Below, in pieces: positions 47,131 to 58,709 of a stretch of DNA of 64,000 nucleotides (position 1 is its first letter; the number at the start of each line of letters is the position of its first letter). The DNA lies in contig JAFEVB010000005.1 in NCBI GenBank assembly GCA_032629725.1, forward strand, positions 310,001 to 374,000, written 5' to 3'. Both the position numbers and the translations under genes were made by a program. The notes beneath the pieces were generated by a model. It made no database searches, was not told the DNA's origin, and saw nothing but the letters and a program-made list of their open reading frames with translations. The DNA is from Gremmenia infestans. Lineage: Eukaryota; Ascomycota; Leotiomycetes; Helotiales; Hamatocanthoscyphaceae.

Positions 47131-48825
47131 AATTTAAAAAAGCATCTATGGTTCGGGGGTTCTTCATGTGGGGTGGAAGTCCATGTGCATACCTAGGCTT
47201 TGTTGTTCCTCTCTTGCCGCTTTCTTGAAAACTGCGAATTGTCAAGCAAGGCTTAGACCAAAATATAATACAAGAGAATTATACTCCTACAAGAATGTAC
47301 TGATAGCCAGATGGCAAGTTGGCTGAGACCAGGGAAGTTTCTCCAGCAGGATTAAATCTCCTGTTGGTATTGAAAAACTTTTGGAAGGAGCTATGGGATG
47401 AAACAAGTTGGGCAGAATTTCACATGCGCTTTTTTCTAAATTGTTGGTTCTTCCATTCCCGGACAACGATTCAGCGATCCCAACATTGAATGCCTCCACC
47501 GGTTCTATGTGCAAGCCGAACGACCGATTTCAGGCTACTACTTGCAACTTGCCCTTTTTCTCGCGCTTGATATCACATGGCTCTTTTGATAAGCCTGAAA
47601 ACTCTACGGCTTTTATCCGGACCCAAGCGCTTAGTTGATGATCGAGTGACCGACCATATATGGATTTCCGCACACACGCACTTCAGAGAGCCTTTCAGGG
47701 TTGTGCCTGCGGCAATCATTTCCTTGTTGTCCTCTTGCAGCATTCGTGCAGGCAGCGCAGCGTCGCATCGGAATAAGCGCAATACCTTTGCATAAACCTA
47801 CAAAAGCATTTAGACGCAATATGGGCGCCGTTGTAAACGTCTAGATAACTTCCAAAGGTTCAGTTTCCACCATAGTGATGTTTCTTAGGATTTAAATCAG
47901 CGTTCTGACACATTAGCAGCCACAGTTACACCAGGTTATGAAGCCACCCTCGAAAGTAAAGACGCGGATGCACGCAATCTGGACGGCGAATGATTTGCTT
48001 GGATTGACGCATCTCCGGACTAGGATGCAACGATAGGCTGAATGTGCTCTGGGCGCGTAAAGAGACCCGCTCTACTGGCTTCGCTTCACATTTCCCGGAC
48101 AGGGGCAGGAGCTCGCAGGACTCCACTAAATGTCAACCCAGAATTACTATACTCTAAGGAAGGTTCGCCAGCTCGATGCAGTCCTTGTCGTATTGGAATA
48201 TTTGCAGGCTGCATTCTCAGCCGTTACTGCCGACCAGGCCTGTTCCAATTATCATGCTTCCTATTGGCTTTGCAGTATGCAAGTCTCACAGTAATCGACC
48301 AGTCAAGTGTGGTTTACAATCCCAAGACTCTGGTCCAGCGGCCACTAGCCGGCTCGTTGGAACTCTAATGGCAGGTAGGCTTTGAGATTACGGCACTGAT
48401 AATGCAGTGACCACTTAGACAACGAGGGTCATGTTGGTTACCCGCAATTCCGCTCTTGGAGTTGCTTTCGTGGAGTGAAATGTCGACTCAGCCTGCCCCC
48501 GTGCTCTTGGGGTCCGAAGTTGGATGCCTCTGCCTTTCTTTTAGTCTGTATATATCGCTTTCAATCCCGCAACGCCTCTTCCGCGACGTTATATTTATAA
48601 CTCTGTTGTCCGGGATCTCGCCGTTTCAATATCACATACAATCTTCGAGTTTTGTCCAAAAGGGTGGCAACATTGTGACCTTCGAGTCCTTTCTTGACGA
48701 GGCTGAAAATTCTCCTCCCAAGACCGAACCCAGCCTCCTTGAAGCAACATCGGCCCTGAGGTATATCGAATGGGGTTTCAAAACATATTTTTAAAGGGTT
48801 TCATCGACCTCGCAAGTCGTACAGC
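47131..48825. other. Intergenic region
   Basis: 1.7 kb between GH43 and the next + strand gene. Short ORFs lack ATG-led, family-like sequence. The last 300 bp are promoter-like. Confidence 0.5.
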
Positions 48826-50580
48826 ATGACTCTTCTGGCTATGGCCTCGGTCTTGTTATTCTTCATATTCACAGACTTGACACGCGCTATACAAGTCTCT
48901 CCAGACTCTCCATGTGCGCCATTATGCATCGATAATCCGAATTCAAACGTTACGGATCCGGATGCTTCGACAACATTTGGATCTGATATTACATGCATCG
49001 ATGAGCATTATGGAAACACTCCTAAAGGGCAGAAATTCGTTTCCTGTTTAAATTGCCTGCAAACAAGCACTGCATCAAGTTCAGGCGAGAGTGATCAAGA
49101 ATGGTTTCTTTGTACGTTAAAGCAGAACCGTCCCTTCAAAAATTCGCTAACAATGTTAGATAACTTGCGGTATACCCTTGATAGCTGTCTCTTCGGTTTC
49201 GACAACGCTTATGACGCGAAGTCGTCCGTTTGCACTACAAGTCAATCTTGTGGGCCGCTACAAACTGCTCTCGAGAACGGAAACCTTGTTCCGACGAATG
49301 AAAGCGAATACTCCTACTGCACTGCAGATGGTAATGCTTTCAGGGGAGGCTACCTTGGTAGCTGTGAGTCTTGTTTCAAGGACAGTGATGATCAGCAGTA
49401 CCTCAGAAACTGTAAGCCTTCCCTGGGAAATGATAATTCGAACATCCCCCCCCCCTGTAATTTGCTGATCAGGTACTTTGCAGTCCTCATTGCACTCGAC
49501 GCTGGCTGCGACCAGCGAACACCGCCTGGAACAGTCCTTGGCATACAAGGCAGTGTTTTCTCTACTACTTCAGTCAACAAAACATATCCTGGCTACCATG
49601 AGGAGTCGGAAAACGCAAACCCAAAAAGTAAGAAAAAGCTTTCGAGGGGTGCAATCATTGGCATAGCAGTAGGACTTGCTGTTCTTCTTGCTGGTGCAAT
49701 TGCAATCTTCTTCTATTGCTTCTGGGAGAAGCGACGAGCAAAGCGACGTAAGGGACTAGCATCGAACTTTGATGAACGCTACGGTGCAAAGAATATAACA
49801 TCTCCCACGGATGGAGCTTACGGCAATCCGTACTCGAATTCTACCCCACCCATCAAAACAGTGGACCCGTATGGTCCAAATGCTCTCTCCCCACAAGAAC
49901 GAGCCTTTATTGGGCAAGATAGAGCTCACTTCTCGCAACCAATTCCCTTTCCACCCGAGACAAACGACCCCGATCACTGGCAAACCACATTCTCCTCTTA
50001 CTCAAGCCCAAACCCGCCACCATCCTACGCCAATCCCCAAATTCCCACGCACGAGGCTTATATCTCACCTCCCATTACACCAGAATATACAGCCACCACA
50101 CACGCAACAGAGAACATCAAGCTTTCACCCTATTCATCACCTTATACCACTCCCAGAAACCCACCATCCATTCAAACTGCTCAGAGCGCGAGGTCTTCTC
50201 CCCGACAACTCCAGCCGTCCCTGATCCAGGTCCAAAACAACAGGACAAGTCCACCAGGAGCCCCCTCCCAAGCTTCGCCTCCCTTTCAAATATCCCCACC
50301 TCTGGAGCAACGCCCACCCTCAAGAACAGCCTCCCGAGGAGCGGAAAGCGCCCGCCGCGGGACACGAGCCATGGGCATAGGCAACGTCAACGCCAGCATG
50401 GAAGTACCGGTCAAGATCTCCGGCCCTGCAGAACGTCACGGCGGTCGTTTCGACTTCGTGCTCGCATCGCGGGAGCGGCAACAGAGAGAAGGCAAAGACA
50501 GTGAAAGTTTTGTGCTCGAGAAGCGAAGGAAAGCAGACGAGAGTCCTGATGGAGATGAGCAGTGGCCCGGTGCTTACTGA
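48826..50580 (+). CDS. Cys-rich single-pass membrane protein A
   Basis: Surface protein of unknown function, often named LPXTG-domain-containing in fungal databases. Exons 48826-49111, 49160-49411 and 49484-50580 give 544 aa. Signal peptide LLAMASVLLFFIFTDLTRA, then an ectodomain with paired Cys (SPDSPCAPLC, DITCIDEHYGNTP, FVSCLNCLQ, YNLRYTLDSCLFGF, SYCTADGNAF, SCESCF, ALDAGCDQR). A transmembrane helix (AIIGIAVGLAVLLAGAIAIFF) precedes a KRRAKRRKG stop-transfer. The 240-residue cytoplasmic tail is rich in Pro, Ser, Tyr. The two introns (48 and 72 nt) are multiples of three without stops, so the unspliced frame stays open; splice sites are chosen because they restore FLYNLRYTL and YLRNFLIAL, as in paralog B. 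Tail-to-tail with B. Confidence 0.85.
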   Translation: MTLLAMASVLLFFIFTDLTRAIQVSPDSPCAPLCIDNPNSNVTDPDASTTFGSDITCIDEHYGNTPKGQKFVSCLNCLQTSTASSSGESDQEWFLCTLKQNRPFKNSLTMLDNLRYTLDSCLFGFDNAYDAKSSVCTTSQSCGPLQTALENGNLVPTNESEYSYCTADGNAFRGGYLGSCESCFKDSDDQQYLRNCKPSLGNDNSNIPPPCNLLIRYFAVLIALDAGCDQRTPPGTVLGIQGSVFSTTSVNKTYPGYHEESENANPKSKKKLSRGAIIGIAVGLAVLLAGAIAIFFYCFWEKRRAKRRKGLASNFDERYGAKNITSPTDGAYGNPYSNSTPPIKTVDPYGPNALSPQERAFIGQDRAHFSQPIPFPPETNDPDHWQTTFSSYSSPNPPPSYANPQIPTHEAYISPPITPEYTATTHATENIKLSPYSSPYTTPRNPPSIQTAQSARSSPRQLQPSLIQVQNNRTSPPGAPSQASPPFQISPPLEQRPPSRTASRGAESARRGTRAMGIGNVNASMEVPVKISGPAERHGGRFDFVLASRERQQREGKDSESFVLEKRRKADESPDGDEQWPGAY

Positions 50581-51490
50581 TCTTTCCATGATCATGAGGG
50601 GGGTCCATAATTCGAGTCTATACATTTTCCATTCTTCAATTTTCTTTTGTCTATTAACCGTCTATTATATTTTCCTCTTAGCTACCAGAACTACATAGAG
50701 CGCAGTTTTGTTTTTAAATATGGGAGGCAGGGAGCAGATATCCCTTTGATTCATCCGGTCCTTTCAATACCAGGCGTTCTTGGATTAAACTATTCGGTCG
50801 GCAGATCTGCACAGTCACTCATTGGATTATAGTGATGACGGGCGTTTTGGTGGCGCTGGCTATAGCCGGCGCAGGAGGGTGGCACAGATTGTGGTTCTTT
50901 AAGCCAGTAAATAGCAGTATCTAGTATAAAGCGTCTTTTCCTAATTTATTCGCTCTGTGATGTGTATTGTGTACTGTACGCAAGTGAGAAATAGAAAAGG
51001 TGTTGTCAAACTCTATACCGTGCGAGACTCGGGGTTTCACAAACAAGTGATCCGTTTTTTGGTTGGGGGCGGGAGGGGGCGTGGGAATCAAGTAAGCATT
51101 TCTGGCGTTGCACGGCACATGTCACAGCCTTGTATTTTATCCGAAGATATCCTTTTACTTAACCTTTACCATTTGCCTAGAAGGGGCTTCAGCTGTATCC
51201 AAGGAAAGGACTTCATCGCAAAGAGTTTCACTTGAGGTTGGAAACCTCCGGACCAGCGCTTAGAGATGCGATCGATCATCATTAACTATTTCTTATGTTC
51301 ATATAATATAAAGGAGTGGTATATAGTAAGTAGATTCTGACACCAGTGGGTATTCACATATGATTGGCCATCCAATATATTCATCCATGCTCAATCGGGT
51401 TGTTCCCATCCAAGACAAGCCAAACTCCCGCTCAAAAACTCGAGACCAATGAAAAGCACAAAAAACAGAACAAGCGAGGACCAATTGCGA
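50581..51490. other. Convergent spacer between paralogs A and B
   Basis: 910 bp between the two stop codons. AT-rich 3' UTR-like sequence; no gene seen. Confidence 0.55.
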
Positions 51491-52916
51491 TTACATCGCG
51501 GTTCCCCTCTTCATATCCTCTTCACCCAGCCCTGGTAAATAGGGGGCAGCAGCTCTCCCATGTCCCGGGTGCAGCAACACAGGCGGCACGTTTTGCATCT
51601 CGATCCGATCGCCTTCCTCCCTCTCCACTTTGTCCCCACTGCGGCTCCGTCCAAGCCCCGAAAAGCTCCCCTTCCTATCCCGTGGCCACTCCCGTGCAGC
51701 AGTGGCTTGTGCTTGGTCGCTCGCACTGACGGGGCTGGAATAGTTGCTCGAGTACGGACTGAAATACGCTTTCTCGCCTACCGCACTCATCGGACTCTCT
51801 TCCTCTCTGTGACCTGGGGCCCAAGGACGAGACGATACTAACGGCCGTGTGCTTTGCGGACTGTCGTAGAAGCCACCTGCACTCATCGTATCGACGGGCG
51901 TTCCATGGTGCTCTCCCGAGGCATCTGCCTGCGCAGCTTGTTGTTGGGCTATCCAGTCTGCGTAGCCGGTCTCTTGCTGGTGTTTTGCGAGGACGTGTCT
52001 ACGGCGTCGTCGTCCGTTCCAGACGATGCAGAAACCTGCAAGGCCGAGAGCGAAGAGGATGGCTCCTACTGCTATGCCGATCTTAGCTCCTAGGGACAGG
52101 CCGCCTGTTGACGGGTTGTAGGAGGATTGCGCTGACGAAGAGGGATTGGTGATCTGGATGAGTGTCTCGGAGAAGACGTTGCCGGAGAACGATATGGTGC
52201 TCCCTGACGATGGCTGTTGTTGACAGGCGGCATTTAAAGCCACAGCAACTGTTGGTAAAGCTCAATCAGCTTGGTTCGTGGTGATATGAATAGGTGCTCA
52301 ATATCAGGATGAAGACATACAATTAGTGATATAAAACTCGGAGGTTTGGATAGCTGTACAAGCCGTACACTTAGCAACTATTGATGATGGGTAAATGGGA
52401 CAGTATGAAAAGGCCCCAGCATCAGGAGAGAGGGAGTCGAATTCAAAGGCTCCTGAAAGCTGGCCACATGCAGTGCTTAAGAACATTAGCTTGCCTGCGT
52501 CCCAGACAGGTTGACAATGAAAATACCTTGTGACACAGGGCGAATCCCCAACCTTTGTATTATTTGGAAAACCGTATAAACACCAGCTAACGGCGTATCT
52601 CAAGTTATCTGTATGGTTGTCAGTCTCAAAGTTTGAAGACCTACAGCTGAGCCGAGTTCCACTCACATATTGCCCACTGGAGATCCGTCTGTTTTGTGGC
52701 TGGGTCCACGTACTTGCTGGTCAATTGACAACCAACACACGTTTGAAAGGTCTGGCCTGGTGTAGTTCCATAGTCACTATCATGACAAGCTATATCTGTT
52801 CCGGCCGTGCCACCCAGGTCATTGCCGCATTGGACGGCGCATGGTGAGTTTGAGAGCGCCTTGAGGGCCGTTCCCGATGACACAAACGCCGTGATAAGAG
52901 CAAGTGAAGGGCGCAT
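51491..52916 (-). CDS. Cys-rich single-pass membrane protein B (paralog of A)
   Basis: Same architecture as the neighbour at 48.8 kb. Exons 52667-52916, 52527-52608, 52321-52475 and 51491-52248 give 414 aa from ATG 52916. Signal peptide MRPSLALITAFVSSGTALK, then ectodomain NSPCAVQC, DIACHDSDYGTTPGQTFQTC, YNLRYAVSWCLYGF, STACGQLSGAF, SYCPIYP and ITNFAVALNAACQQQP. Transmembrane GAKIGIAVGAILFALGLAGF is followed by RRRRRH and a Ser/Pro/Tyr-rich tail ending RGTAM. Introns 1 and 3 sit at the same codons as the two introns of A; intron 2 (52476-52526, 51 nt, no stop in frame) is extra. Inferred to be a surface sensor or scaffold, with no known ligand. Confidence 0.84.
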
Positions 52917-54426
52917 CTTGACAGCTCAACGTCTGAGGTGGCAATGCTTCGTGAGGTTCCCGCACGGCGAGATACGCTTCTGTTGTTGCACGAGCTTTCC
53001 GGTCGTTTGAGAATGGATTGGCAGTGATCTTATCTTGTCCAGCAAGATTATTAAAACCGATCACTGAATAGGCGCAAATATTGACTCGACTGTATTTATG
53101 TACAAGTATGCAGGTACCTTTATCTGAAAAATGGAAAAGTCTTGAACACACGGGCGTGATCCACTGTATAAGGTGTTTTATCTCACCTCCTCCGCAGTGG
53201 GAGGTTCGGTTGGCGTTGATGGCAGAGTGACCGAAGCCCGCGATCCGTCTTCCTGCAAGGCACCCCGGAAAGTGCTCATGCAGGCAAGCATTTCTGTGTG
53301 GAAAGCAACAGGGCTTCAACCAACTTCAGAAGCCCGTGCCGACGGCTGATTGGCGACCGGGGAGGAAGCACGATCATCATGGATCGCACTTGGGGCTTAG
53401 TTCAAGGTCGGAGGCACTGGTGGCCCCCGAATCCTGCGCCATCGATATGCTGCCATGCTCTGAAAGCTTGCTGTTGGACAGTCCTCAGGCACACGAATCA
53501 CCTTGTCACACGAATCACTCGTACGAACCATTGGTTGGGCCTCTGGGGGACTTAATCCGGAAGCATCACAAATCACACGTTGCCTAAATCATCCCATGGG
53601 AATATGGCAATAGTGAGGTGATATCTGAGTATTCGTTCACTGCTGCATCCGACAGTCTGGATTGGCGCTGAGAGGCATGGCATGTCATGATTTTCATCGG
53701 CTTCTGAATGTTGGTTTTCAGAGATGGAGCTGTTTATTGGTACGGTACGGCCCGGGGCTCGAGCCCTGAAAATCGACGCGACAATAGCGGCCATTTTAGT
53801 GGCCGCCTGGACTTTTAAGACTGAGTCAGCAGTTGGTTTTGGCCCCCTAACCGTTTCCATTTCTGCTTTGGGGGTGTGCTGCTGCATAGGGTTTGGGAAA
53901 CGCCCCCACTTGTGATGCGAAGCAAATACCGAGCGCTTACATCTTGCATTTTTAATATCGTCTTCAGCCAATAACAATAGACTGATGTTGGAGATTTCCT
54001 AAAAAGGACTTGTCTTGCATTCTCAAGCTTTCTGAAATCTGCAAAGCCGTTACGCCAACCAACATTCCATTGTGTCACAGTTAACGCCTCTGGGGTCCGA
54101 AAGCCAACCGCAGGGACTGAAACAGAACAGTACTCCTACTTCGCTATAATAAGGCCATCCGGATAGTGTCGTAGTCGAGTAAGATAACGGTAGTCGAGAT
54201 CGATGTTAGTCGGTGGCCCACACGGAGGTGATGTTGGAAGAGGTCGATCTGCTAAAAAGCGCTTGGAAGAAGATGGATACTCTGCAGAGATGCACTGAAG
54301 GAACATATGTACATATTCTAACCGATCTATATGATTGATCCATTGATATCCCTGCGGCACTATAATTTACCTCCTCGCTAACTCTAACCAGTTTCAGGTG
54401 AAGCATGATATTCAAATTCAAACTTA
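52917..54426. other. Intergenic region
   Basis: 1.5 kb, promoter of paralog B on the left and 3' flank of the AA9 gene on the right. Several short ORFs without ATG or family signature. No gene supported. Confidence 0.5.
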
Positions 54427-55319
54427 TTATCCAGTGAAGACGGCCGGCCCCGGGATTGTATAGCTTTGAAGGTTATCGTAGATGTTGATGAGGATTCCTG
54501 GGTCGCTTGCACTATACGCACCAGGGAAAGTGACTCCAGCTGGGGTCGCGGTTCCTGAGCCAGTGAGGTTGATTTGAAAACAAGTCATGTAAAATTGTGC
54601 CCCTCCAATGGTACTTGCAACATGAAGCGCTATCGCCTCCGCTCGAACAAGATAATTGCCAGGTGCTAGGTCTGCTGGAACGATGAAACTTTTCTTCCCA
54701 CAATTGGTGTTGAGAGAGTCCTGCACCAGTCAGTAGACGTTTATGAAGACCACAAGATAGAAAGTTGACACATTGGAGACGTAGCATAATGAGCACATAC
54801 TGTTCCCCATATTTTAGTGGTTGGATTATATCCCTCTTCGGCAACTTTAAACCATGAACCAGAACCAGTATCAGAAGCTGCGTTGGCGACCTTCGACATG
54901 TAGACTAGAACCGGACCATAATGATTACCACCAATTGCCTCCTTTGTGCAATCCCGATCGCCTGGTTGAGCGTGCATCTCCACGGTCACGTTTCCACCAG
55001 CTGCCAGAAAATGTTAGCGCAGAGCTGCATTTTGGAAGTAGGGTGACTTACCAGCGACTGTGCAGAGCGAGGTCACAGGTGTCGTCCCAGCGTTGCATCT
55101 CAAGTCGTTGGAAGTGACACTGGTCACTGGATTATTGTTAAGTGGAAGTCGAGCGCAGGTAGACACGTCATCTGTGCTATTTGCAGAGTTAATAAACAGA
55201 ACAGTCAGCGTAGAAACCGCAAACACGTACCCATCAACCCACATGTCTTGGAACGTTGAATGGCCAAAGACAGATGTAGCGCAGGCCAACAAACCAGAAG
55301 TAATCGTGAAGTATCTCAT
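54427..55319 (-). CDS. AA9 lytic polysaccharide monooxygenase
   Basis: Secreted copper enzyme that oxidatively cleaves cellulose or related glucans. Exons 55231-55319, 55052-55176, 54801-55000 and 54427-54720 give 235 aa. Signal peptide MRYFTITSGLLACATSVFG is followed directly by His20 of HSTFQDMWVDG, which becomes the N-terminal copper-brace histidine. The second copper His lies in AIGGNHYGPVLVYM and the axial Tyr in GGAQFYMTCFQINL. Conserved DLRCNAG, VTVEMHAQPGDRDC, WFKVAEEGY, LNTNCGK and LVRAEAIALH are present. No CBM1 or linker; a minimal-length AA9. Three introns join in phase. It fits with GH43 nearby as plant-polymer breakdown; no cellobiose dehydrogenase partner in the window. Confidence 0.93.
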
Positions 55320-56745
55320 AATGAACTAGAGCCGTGACCTTGAACACAGGTGAGAACCCTTGAGAGTTCATAGTGGATATTCTCGAGTACTTATAGAAGT
55401 GTGCCCGTCTAGAGATTACGGGATTCTGACCGAACTGCCCACTGTGGGGTACACGACTTTGCGGTATTGTGGCAGCGTCAGTAGAGGAGTTTAGCTCTTG
55501 AAGAATTGCCTGAATCTGATACGGGACACAGTCCGCCATAAATTAAAAAAACGGTTCTTGGATAATGGCAGAGGGAAGAACACAAGGCATGAAAACGAAT
55601 TAAGACAGAGTATGATCACTTGATGGGAATACACGTATTGAGAACCTGATTCTTGCGGGGAGATGGGTTTTAGCCCGAAATAAGCTTTCTAGCCAGAATG
55701 CTGCATGAATGTCTTCAATCTCAATGCCAAGTTGCTACTATGGAACGTTGACGCTGGAGGCTAATGACATCGGGTCCATTCGAGAAAACTGGGCGCCCAG
55801 ACAAATAACATGCGCGAAAGAGCCTGGGAGTAGGAGAGTACGAGAAGCAGTGTACTGGGGGCAGATTACCCAATATGAAGGTGATTGAAAGTGGACGACG
55901 CCTGGAGAGTTGTGCAAAACAAGAAAATTGATGACAGTAGCTTTACGCGTCAATATACTCTTACTATTGGAATGATTTAAACGAGTCTATATGGCTATGG
56001 GCTCGCTCGCTTGCGACCCGGAAAGAACTATCGTGTGGGAGGTTGAAAGAAGAGGGTTGAAATGGCAAACGAATCGCCAAATATGGCACCCCAGTACACG
56101 TGACGCCCCGCGTCTTTCCATTTCATGGGTCATCCTGAGCTCCTGAATGCCAATACCTCGGAAAGGAGAAATTATAGAAAGGTAATCTCCTTCCTGGTGC
56201 GGTGCTCTCGTGAGAGGAGTTATATAAGGCTTTAAATATGTAACCTGCTCCACCTTTTAAGTATAAAAAATCCGAATCGAGACAATACCTTTCCTCGGAA
56301 TACTGTGGCTACGTTAATTTTGAGGCCGTTTTCAGGTAAACTTTTGGCGGAAGAAAGCTGTAAAGTACCTAAGGTAGGTAGTCACCCTTATCTGCTGGCA
56401 TGGAAAGTGAAGAAGATGGCCTGTCGCCTGCCGAACATAGACATGTGAGTAAGAATCTCTTTCGAATGAGAGTCCTTAAACATCAATAGGGAGGAACAGC
56501 AGTGGCATAAATAACACTATTCTCATATAAGGAAACTCATCAGGTCATACAAATATACAATCCAACAAACTCCTATCTTCCCCAGTGTGTGGAGCGTCCA
56601 AATTTTCCTGTGTGACACCCTACCTAAACCCCCGGGCAAAAACTCCTAAGCTCTGTGCTGCAAGACAAAGCGAATCTGCAAATCCGAATACTAAGAAAGA
56701 GACCCCAACTCAAAATACGCCTTAGGGGCTCAGGTCCCAATCACC
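55320..56745. other. Intergenic region
   Basis: 1.4 kb. Promoter of the AA9 gene on the left; TACCTAAGGTAGGTA at about 56366-56380. No gene seen. Confidence 0.5.
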
Positions 56746-58709
56746 TCACCATACTGAACTTTTTGGACGAGGCGAAATATGTCGACTTCTTGGCCCCAGC
56801 GAATCGCTTGTGGCAGTCGATTGATATTGACTTGGCACCGCTGAAGCGGAAAAAGGGGGAGATTCCAGCGCAGGCGTTTTGCTGACGCGCAGTTCCTGAG
56901 TCATGTCATTAGATGCCAGCTCTTGCTCCTCGCGATTCTGAGCATGACTTTCGTTCCTTGAATTCGGAGTAGCTGGGTGATCCACAATAGGGGAGATTGG
57001 TGATGGCGAGCTGATTGGGGGACTAGGTGTGCGAGATTCTACAGGCAGACCGGTGGTAGCGCTTGATTGCAGGGGTAGCTTCGGGTACTCGTCTCCGGCT
57101 GAAATCGGCCTCGGACCAAAATATGATTGAGTGTGCTTTGAATCTATTGGAGAAATTGGACTAAACCCTTCCTCATACCCCAGAAACTCAGCTTCTAGGT
57201 CCGGGGAGCTCCAGTCAGTTGACACTGAGGCTTCGGTATCATTGGACTGCGTCGTAGACGCCGTTGCTGTCGAGGCCGCTGAGTTCGGTTCGGAAACAAG
57301 CTTGGCCTGCGGGGGTTGCGTAGTATCGACCACAAGAAGCTCCTTCTCACCACGTCCCAGGATTCCATACACCTTCACCTCGCCATCCTGGATCCCAAGA
57401 ACTGCACTGGTTCCTGCATACACCACCTCGTCTTCGGTTCCACATCGGTTGGCCAGGACCACTATGACTTCCCCGACTGACTCTGCTCTGATTATAGGTT
57501 CAAGTCTTGCTATCCCTACGGACGAATTAGTAGGAGAAAAAGCTAGCGGGCTAAAGAGCTCAGAGCTGTCTGAGGAGCCGGGATCTCACTACTGCGAAAC
57601 GTGTTTCATTGGCTCCCGACACAGCTCTCGGCTCCAGAGCTCACACTAAAAATATGTTTTATTTTTCTGGGAATTTGGCTTACAATAAGAAAGAGTCTCC
57701 ATATCAGGCTCGTTTGGTGTACGACTGTAAGATCTTGCGTCTTCTCGGGTTAGCCACGCCATTGATAATATCACCAGGTTTGCCTCCTTATGAAGGACGT
57801 GATACGAAAACTCCCAGGCGTTCCAAGGGGCTTCAAATTTGTAGGGACTTAGTAAGTGTTAGTGACTTTGTGAAGCTCTCTTGATGCATCCCAACTGTTT
57901 GGGTCACTTCGACAAATTAAGGTACAACTTACTTCAAATCCATACCTAGGGAAAAGTGGCGTTAGCTAAACGCGCTGGAGCCTGAGCGCACATACTCTCG
58001 CTCGAAGGACTTGACTGGTCACTTACAAATCCCCATCGCAACCTTGCCGAAGCCAGCTATCTCTCCACTGTAAAACCTTCTTGGCCCTTCGAGAGCCCAA
58101 GTCTCATCTGTATAGTAAAGAAAGGATTTGCGGTAGTTCGCGATCGTCTCGCCTTCTGCATTTACTGTGATTGCCGAGTTGTAATATTCGGGCCCTGCGG
58201 GCCATTTCGGGCTCACATCCACCTTCTCTGGATAGCCTGCAGTAACGACACAATTGTGTTTCAGGGCTGTTGTACGCGCCCATAATGAAGTAATTCCTGC
58301 CGTGGTAGGTTCGAGAAAAGGACTGATATGCTGTAAGGACCGGAAATTGTATCCTACTCCAGTCAGCTTAAGCCCCGATTGTCCATCCACGGCCCGAAGA
58401 AACGTCGGAGCCCCATGCAAAAGGAACGAAAACGAACGACCGTTTCGTGACTTCTCCCGACTAAAGTTCATGCCAAGGAACGCAGCGGCAGACAGCGGAG
58501 GGTAGTTGCGAACGCACTCACCTGAAAAGGCTAGCTCAGGCAGCACTAGCAGATCCAGGTCTTTGGGATTTGCTCTGCTGAGTATACTATCCGCTCGATT
58601 TAAATTGTTATCAACGTCGCCAACCTTTGGAAGTCAGTATTTGGATTAAAACATATAGATATCATCGATAACACACTTGAGGCGCAAACTGGAGACAGGC
58701 AATCCTCAT
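56746..58709 (-). CDS. NTA1: Protein N-terminal asparagine/glutamine amidase (NTA1-like nitrilase) with long tail
   Basis: Deamidates N-terminal Asn/Gln to Asp/Glu for the Arg/N-degron pathway. Exons 58677-58709, 58522-58624, 58027-58353, 57933-57945, 57684-57847 and 56746-57515 give 469 aa from ATG 58709 (MRIACLQFAPQVGDVDNN). Nitrilase triad: Glu in LPELAFSG near 43, Lys in ANYRKSFLYYTDE near 125, Cys in MGICMDLNPYKFE at 155. The Cys codon is split by an intron and completed on a 13-nt exon. Later WLTREDARSY, LSYWIARLEPIIRAE and VVLANRCGTEDEVVYAGTSA match Nta1. After about residue 275 a Ser/Pro/Thr-rich tail of about 195 residues follows, absent from yeast Nta1. A 168-nt intron separates exons 5 and 6. 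Confidence 0.86.

Noticed and set aside
53573..53977. - strand ORF upstream of the AA9 gene
   Set aside because: No clear ATG-led protein, no domain, no splice model linking it to a neighbour.
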